This document shows positions 58,205 to 64,000 of a stretch of 64,000 nucleotides of DNA, one piece after another. Where the stretch lies: assembly GCF_031755915.1 (NCBI RefSeq), contig NC_083387.1, positions 25,670,501 to 25,734,500 of the forward strand. Direction: 5' to 3'. The position numbers and the translations under genes were made by a program. The stretch comes from Ziziphus jujuba. Lineage: Eukaryota; Streptophyta; Magnoliopsida; Rosales; Rhamnaceae. How positions within the stretch are numbered: position 1 is the stretch's first letter; every line of letters begins with the position of its first letter. The notes beneath the pieces were generated by a model. It was not told the DNA's origin, made no database searches, and saw only the letters and a program-made list of their open reading frames with translations.

Positions 58205-61200
58205 ATGGAGAGCTCTGCCCTCCACTACTCTCTCTCCACCACCTCCTCTTTCTCTCTCTCTTCCCGCACCTCTCTGCTGCTTCACAATCGCTCTCGTCCC
58301 TTCTCCAAATCTCCACCGTCCATCCCCCATGGCTCTGTTAATCACTCCTTCCCGACCCTCCGATCATCCACACCACTCTTTTCCCACAAACCCAGTATCC
58401 TTTTCTCTCCCCTCTCAAAACCCCGCAAAACCCACTTCTCTATTCGAGCTTCTTCTTCTTCTTCTTCCCCACCACCACCACCACCACAATCCCAAACCAA
58501 TAATCCCCCTCCGAACCCATCACCGTTTCAGGGAGCGAAACCAATCCCATTAATCATCTCCATCGCCATTGGCGTCGTCGTTCGCTTCTTCATCCCCAAA
58601 CCCGTCGAAGTTTCACCGCAAGCTTGGCAATTGCTTGCCATTTTCTTATCCACCATTGCTGGTCTGGTTCTGAGCCCATTGCCGGTCGGGGCTTGGGCTT
58701 TTCTCGGTCTGACGACTTCGATAGTGACTAAAACGCTTTCTTTTACGACGGCATTTAGCGCCTTCACGAACGAGGTGATTTGGTTGATTGTAATTTCTTT
58801 CTTTTTCGCTCGTGGCTTCGTGAAGACTGGGTTGGGGGATAGAATCGCTACCTACTTTGTGAAGTGGCTGGGGAAGAGTACATTGGGTTTGTCTTACGGG
58901 TTGACGATCAGCGAGGCTTTGATTGCTCCGGCAATGCCCAGCACGACGGCGAGGGCCGGCGGGGTCTTCTTGCCGATTATCAAGTCGTTGTCGCTCTCGG
59001 CGGGAAGTAAACCGGGTGACCCTTCAAAAAAAAAGATTGGTTCTTATCTAATTCAGTCCCAGTTCCAGGTTACTTATATTTCTTTACTCGCTATTATTTA
59101 ATTATCATGCTCAAGGGTCGTTTTAGTTTTTACTATTTTTTCTTTTCTATTTTTGGTGTACCTTTTTTGGATTGAATTTGTTGAAACTTAGATATGTTAT
59201 ATATTTATGTATGTATGTATATATTTATATGAATGTTTCTTTCTATCAAGGCTTGTTGAATTATAATTCTCTCTCTGTTTTTCTATGTTTTTTTTATGAG
59301 TAGTTTTATTATCATTTTGCTTTTCTGGTTTTGTTTTACAAGTTGGTAGTTTGTTGTGTGACAAGGTAAACACGTTTTATACTAACACTCTGGAAGCCTT
59401 AAAAGCCGTTACTTTTAGATTATTTGCAGAGGAAATCATCTTATTTAAACGTTAGGGACACTTCACTTCTGCATGGTTCAGTTGAAACGGGGTCTGGAAG
59501 CCTTAAAAGCCGTTACTTTTAGATTATTTGCAGAGGAAATCATCTTATTTAAACGTTAGGGACACTTCACTTCTGCATGGTTCAGTTGAAACGGGGTTGA
59601 CTGTAGGAATTTCAATGTCCCCAGAGATTGGTTTGGTATGATATGCATTGATGGAATCCGTTTAAGTGTGCAAGTGGTGGTTCCCATGTCAAACATTGAA
59701 GTTTTTTTAAATGAGTTAATCTGAAATGCTTGTTCAGACAGAGAGATTTCAATTTGCTGATGAACTAAGCAGATGACTACATTCTCTAAATTATAGTGTG
59801 ATTTGCTTCTTGTTAGACCAAGGGATTTCTTGTTGCGCTATTTCAATGCTGAAGCATGGAACTTTGAAGATTACATTGCTCAAAACTTGGTTTTTCTCTT
59901 AAGATCTTTATCAAGAGGTGCTTCATTAATAACTTACAGGATGAGCGTCTAAGAAAGATGATTTGTGTAATGGATAATGCAATTTTCAATGTCTTCAAAT
60001 TCAAGAGGGAGGCAAAATTGACATAATGTAAAGGGTAAGCTTAGATATAGATTTATTTTATCATTAAAATAACTTCAGCCACTAGATATGAATTATTAGG
60101 TTTGAATGGGCATAAATCCGTGGTAAGGAGCCATAGTCAATGGATCTTACTGAAGTATGTAGAATCCATTTGTATCAGGTAGACTTGATTGTCAATATGA
60201 GATGGGATTGATAGCATCAATGATGTTGCATGGAATTGAGTTAGTGTAGGGTGCAGGTGTATCTGATGGTGTCAAAGTGGATTTTCACTCACCTTACATA
60301 TTATGGAATATTTTCTTAGGTTAAAGCAAAAGTTCCAGTCCTTTGACATAGTCCTCCTATAGTGACTGGATAGCTAAAAGTTTCACACCTTGTCAAAAGA
60401 ACCTTCTTAGAGTGTCATAGAAGGTGTCATATTTGCCTAATCCCAAAGTCTTGGGACATATAGTCTTGGTTAAGTTATTGTCTGTTCCTTTTGTGGCTTC
60501 TACTTTGGCAGTGTGTTTGTGCACATTCAATAATGACTTTGATAGCGGGTGGACACATTACTCAAAACTGTGTTGTAGGTTTACTAGTATATAGATATTA
60601 TGTAAAGCATTCAGAGAGTGTCCATCTTGTAGGTTTATGGGTATGTCAACTATTCTGGGGCATCTATGTATGATGGGCACAATGCTTCCTGATCATCAGA
60701 TATCTGCACTTGTATCTTTCCTCAATGTGATTATTAGCTTTGAAGGATTTGGTAATAAATTTTACATTGTAGCATATAAGGTTTTTTTGGTATATATTGG
60801 CGGTGGTGGACATCATCCCAGAATAAAATAGAAAATGGATGGAGTTTCTTTATGATTTAGGTTATTATGACAAGCTTTATTATGTTTCTGATGGAGTTTT
60901 CTATTAAACATCTATAATTTTGTCACTGTCATCACTATAATTTTGCCTTTTTTGCTTAGCTGGGTTAAATATGTTTGTTCTTCTTCAGCATTTGAGATGA
61001 TGCCGTATTCTTTTACTTTTTTTAAATTTTTTTTATTTATTAGAGCACGGTAATGATTATCAAGAAAGAAAAAGGCCATCTGATACAGTTGTGACATGCA
61101 TTGTCTTGTATGATGTGGCAGTCTGCTGGTAACTCTAGTGCTCTTTTCCTTACGGCTGCGGCCCAAAATTTACTATGCCTTAAATTGGCTGAGGAACTCG

Positions 61201-64000
61201 GGGTAATAATTTCAAGCCCTTGGATTGCTTGGTTCAAGGCTGCCAGTTTACCAGCTTTTGCTTCGCTTCTAGCTACTCCACTAGTTTTATACAAGCTTTA
61301 TCCTCCCGAAACGAAAGATACACCTGAAGCCCCTGCTATGGCTGCCAAGAAACTGGAGCTTTTGGGTCCTGTGACACGAAATGAATGGATCATGGTTGGT
61401 ACAATGCTTCTTGCAGTGTCACTGTGGGTCTTTGGGTATGTAGCATTCTTTGCTTCGATTATTATTTAACTTCTCCATTACAACATGTCATCATAATTTT
61501 ATTTTTTCTTAGTTTTTATTTTCTTTTTCTCCCTCTTTGGGATTTGTAGATGCAAATCATCAAGAAAATGACAGAGCCTACTTTGTACCTTCTATATGCC
61601 TTAGCTGTTAACAATACTCATTATATTTTGATTGAAATTGTTTGATGACTATGGGAGCTAGTTGATGCAACGTGTAGAGCCTTTGTTTGTTTTGTATTTT
61701 GGTTCTTCACGCATTGAGTTTGTGTGTACATGAAATATTTCACAAGTATATAATCATTTGAAGATTTTCTCATCTAAAATTGTCTTTGCAGATATTGGTT
61801 CCATGCTGTATTCTCAAGATATCAAGTAAAAGGTCATTTTAATGTGTCAAGTCTGAAATGTAATTATTTTGTTGATGTAGTACAGATAGGGTAGAAAAGA
61901 AGCAGAAAAATTAAAGATAGGGTTCTAATATGACACTAGAACAATTTTAGGAATCACTCCTAAAATCCCTAAGCATCTCACCTAATTTTAGTTTGCATCA
62001 TGCAAAATCAGATAAAAGAATTTCCTAGAAAAATTTTCTTATTATCATCCGTTGTCTCATAGGGTTATAAAGACCCTATTTATAATAAAACCACCTAACA
62101 ACATAAGGAAACTAAAATGATAGGAAACCCTAATTAAATAAGGAAACTAAATAATAAAACCACCTGAAAACATAAGGAAACTAAAATAATAATAAAACCC
62201 TAATTAAATAAAGAAACTAATTAAACTAAAACTACTTGGATCCTTAAAAGTCCCAAATAAGCCCATCTTCACCCCCTGATCATGCCAAATCAAAGTTTAG
62301 GTCTTAGAATCTGGTTTTCCTTTCCTTTGATAAGTTTTCAAAGATTGTTTCCATCTTGCATCTATCCCTTTTTCCATCTTGCATCATTTATATACATGAT
62401 AAAAAAGTTGTATTTAACTTCCGGAATGCAAGAGGAAGAAAGGTCCTGTGGAAGATACATGAGCAGTAATTGGCTAACTGCCATATCCTTTAATAATATT
62501 TACTTTAATATATCAGAAGCATAAAATACCTCTGCTTTTGTGTGCTTCATGGTGACTAGAATAGATAATGGAGCCATTCAGAAATTAATTTTACTTCTTG
62601 TTTACCTTGACATGCCCTAGTTATATTCTTTTAAAGATTAGTTCATGATCGTAGTATTCTCAAATCAATTTGCTTTTAGCTTTGGTGTAATCATGACTTA
62701 GTAGTTGCAAATCAGCTTGTTATGTTCTTATGAACAATAGTCAACAGCTTTCATAAAATCTTTGAGATATGCTATTTGTTAAGAATATACATCCATTTCT
62801 CTTCTATTTCTGATTTACCATGTGTTTTTGGTATGGTTGCAGAGAAGCTCTTGCTGTAGCAAGTGTTGTAGCTGCAATGATTGGTTTATCTATACTCCTT
62901 TTGTTAGGAGTCCTTGATTGGGATGATTGCTTACGTGAGACATCAGCATGGGATACCTTGGCGTGGTTTGCTGTTCTAGTGGGCATGGCTGGGCAACTGA
63001 CAAATCTTGGTATTGTAACCTGGATGTCTGGTTGTGTTGCCACCTTACTTCAATCCTTCTCTCTGAGCTGGCCGGCTGCATTTGGTGTTCTTCAGGCAGC
63101 TTATTTCTTTATCCACTACCTGTTTGCAAGTCAAACGGGTCATGTGGGTGCCTTATACTCTGCATTTCTTGCTATGCACTTGGCAGCTGGGGTACCTGGT
63201 GTTTTGGCAGCATTGGCTTTAGCTTACAATACAAATCTTTTTGGTGCTATAACACATTATAGCAGTGGGCAGGCTGCTGTATACTATGGAGGTTTGCTCC
63301 TCTTTACCCATATGTCACTACTTATCTGTTTTCCGTTTAACTTGTCATATGTAAAATTGGTACCTTTTTTTTTTATGAAAACAAAGTCTCCCCTCTACTT
63401 TGACCATATTGTCGATTTGACCCTGAAAGCCTTTTCTTCCTCTTGAACAATGTTAATCTGAAACTTCAGTTATCTGCAAATCAGGTCCTTCAGTGAATAT
63501 TTTTTTCCCCTTAAATTTAATAAAATTATAGCATGTATATAATGAGTGTATATCGTAAGTGGTACAACTAAAAGATCATTTAAGCTTATTTGACAAAGAA
63601 AAGAACTTAGGAGGAATTATAATATTGAAATAAAATAGCAAATCATAGTCAATCTTACAAAGACTTTATAATATTTTTTGATCCATTATTTTTTTCTTCA
63701 GAAAAATAACATTATTATTGATCGGTTCCTTTTCAATTTTCTCACATTATTGTCAAAATTAGCAAAATTTGATATGATGGACTGTATTTCTAAGTTTTTG
63801 GTACTTCAAAAGCTTAGAATCAAATTTATATTGGTCAATGCTTTCCCTTCTCTCTCTCTCAATGGGTTTCTGGGATTTTGGACTGACAAGTTTTATTTCC
63901 CTTTTTTCCCTGCAGCTGGTTATGTAGATCTTCCTGACGTGTTCAAAATGGGCTTGGTGATGGCTTTTATTAATGCTATCATCTGGGCAGTAGTTGGATC
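58205..64000 (+). CDS. DIT1: DIT1, plastid 2-oxoglutarate/malate translocator (3' end beyond window)
   Basis: Exons 58205-59068, 61122-61435, 62843-63291 and 63916 to the edge splice in frame (GT-AG). The first ~90 residues are a Ser/Pro-rich transit peptide (MESSALHYSLSTTSS). Multiple membrane spans follow, with family motifs: FTNEVIWLIVISFFFARGFV, TISEALIAPAMPSTTARAGG, QSAGNSSALFLTAAAQNLLC, GMAGQLTNLGIVTWMSG, HYLFASQTGHVGALYSAFLA and AGYVDLPDVFKMG. This is the SLC13/DASS-type carrier of the chloroplast inner envelope that imports 2-oxoglutarate for malate, supplying carbon skeletons for ammonia assimilation. The window shows about 570 residues; only a short C-terminus is missing. Intron 1 (2.05 kb) holds a perfect 104-bp duplication and intron 2 an LTR-like insertion. 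Reading through the donors gives early stops, which explains the shorter open frames. Confidence 0.97.
59390..59597 (+). repeat. Perfect 104-bp tandem duplication in DIT1 intron 1
   Basis: 59390-59493 and 59494-59597 appear identical base for base (unit starts CTGGAAGCCTTAAAAGCCGT and ends TTGAAACGGGGT). Zero divergence means a very recent duplication or an assembly artefact. Confidence 0.95.
61870..62290 (-). mobile_element. Possible solo LTR or retroelement piece in DIT1 intron 2
   Basis: On the minus strand the segment reads GGGGGTGAAGATGGGC...AAACCCTAATT... then TTATAAATAGGGTCTTTATA, a strong TATA-type promoter, followed by a poly-T/CT region. That is the order of an LTR U3-R. An internal ~65-bp unit (CATAAGGAAACTAAAATGAT...AACCCTAATTAAATAA) is repeated at 62102-62160 and 62170-62215. 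TG...CA ends and a target duplication could not be confirmed. Confidence 0.4.

Noticed and set aside
62282..62524. 80-codon frame in DIT1 intron 2
   Set aside because: No domain, no splice signals that join it to DIT1, and it starts in the LTR-like insertion.

Overview
The window is nuclear DNA of a flowering plant, almost certainly a eudicot and probably a rosid. The genes carry GT-AG introns and plastid or mitochondrial targeting peptides. The spacers are very AT-rich with long poly-A/T and (TA)n tracts, and transposon debris is common. I cannot prove the family; Cucurbitaceae would fit but is only a guess. I saw no rRNA, tRNA, CRISPR array, operon or prokaryotic signal.

Layout. The left edge (1-230, minus) holds the start of an unrecognised gene. 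A 5 kb AT-rich spacer with an internal duplication follows, then a broken BAHD acyltransferase (5.07-6.29 kb) and a clean non-autonomous hAT transposon with a perfect 8-bp target duplication (6974-8082). Between 9.7 and 17.4 kb are three apparently intact genes: a five-exon small membrane/coiled-coil protein, a classical arabinogalactan protein (AGP) and a P-class pentatricopeptide repeat (PPR) protein. From 17.7 to 36.3 kb the window is mostly wreckage: two related blocks with RNase H-like retroelement fragments, a dead mitochondrial-type PPR gene, a LINE-like 3' remnant, an eIF5B pseudogene that keeps its introns, a Ty3/gypsy integrase tail and a FAR1/MULE-like fragment. A second AGP (36.9 kb) looks intact, and a third (39.2 kb) is split by a frameshift.

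The best-supported housekeeping genes are RIBA1 (40.7-46.2 kb, minus, seven coding exons; the bifunctional riboflavin enzyme of the chloroplast) and DIT1 (58.2 kb to the right edge, plus, four visible exons; the plastid 2-oxoglutarate/malate translocator). Between them lie an AT-rich spacer with two inverted-repeat elements, a five-copy ~256-bp tandem array full of ACCGAAGG/ACCGATGA hairpins, and side by side on one strand fragments of a PSK SIMULATOR/DUF668 gene and a SCY1-like pseudokinase gene.

The living genes do not form a pathway together. RIBA1 and DIT1 both act in plastids, the PPR is an organelle RNA factor and the AGPs are cell-surface proteoglycans, but plant gene order rarely implies function. 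The most interesting material is the accessory DNA: the hairpin tandem array beside captured-looking gene fragments, the AGP family with one broken member, and nested segmental duplications. I found no convincing new multi-gene system.
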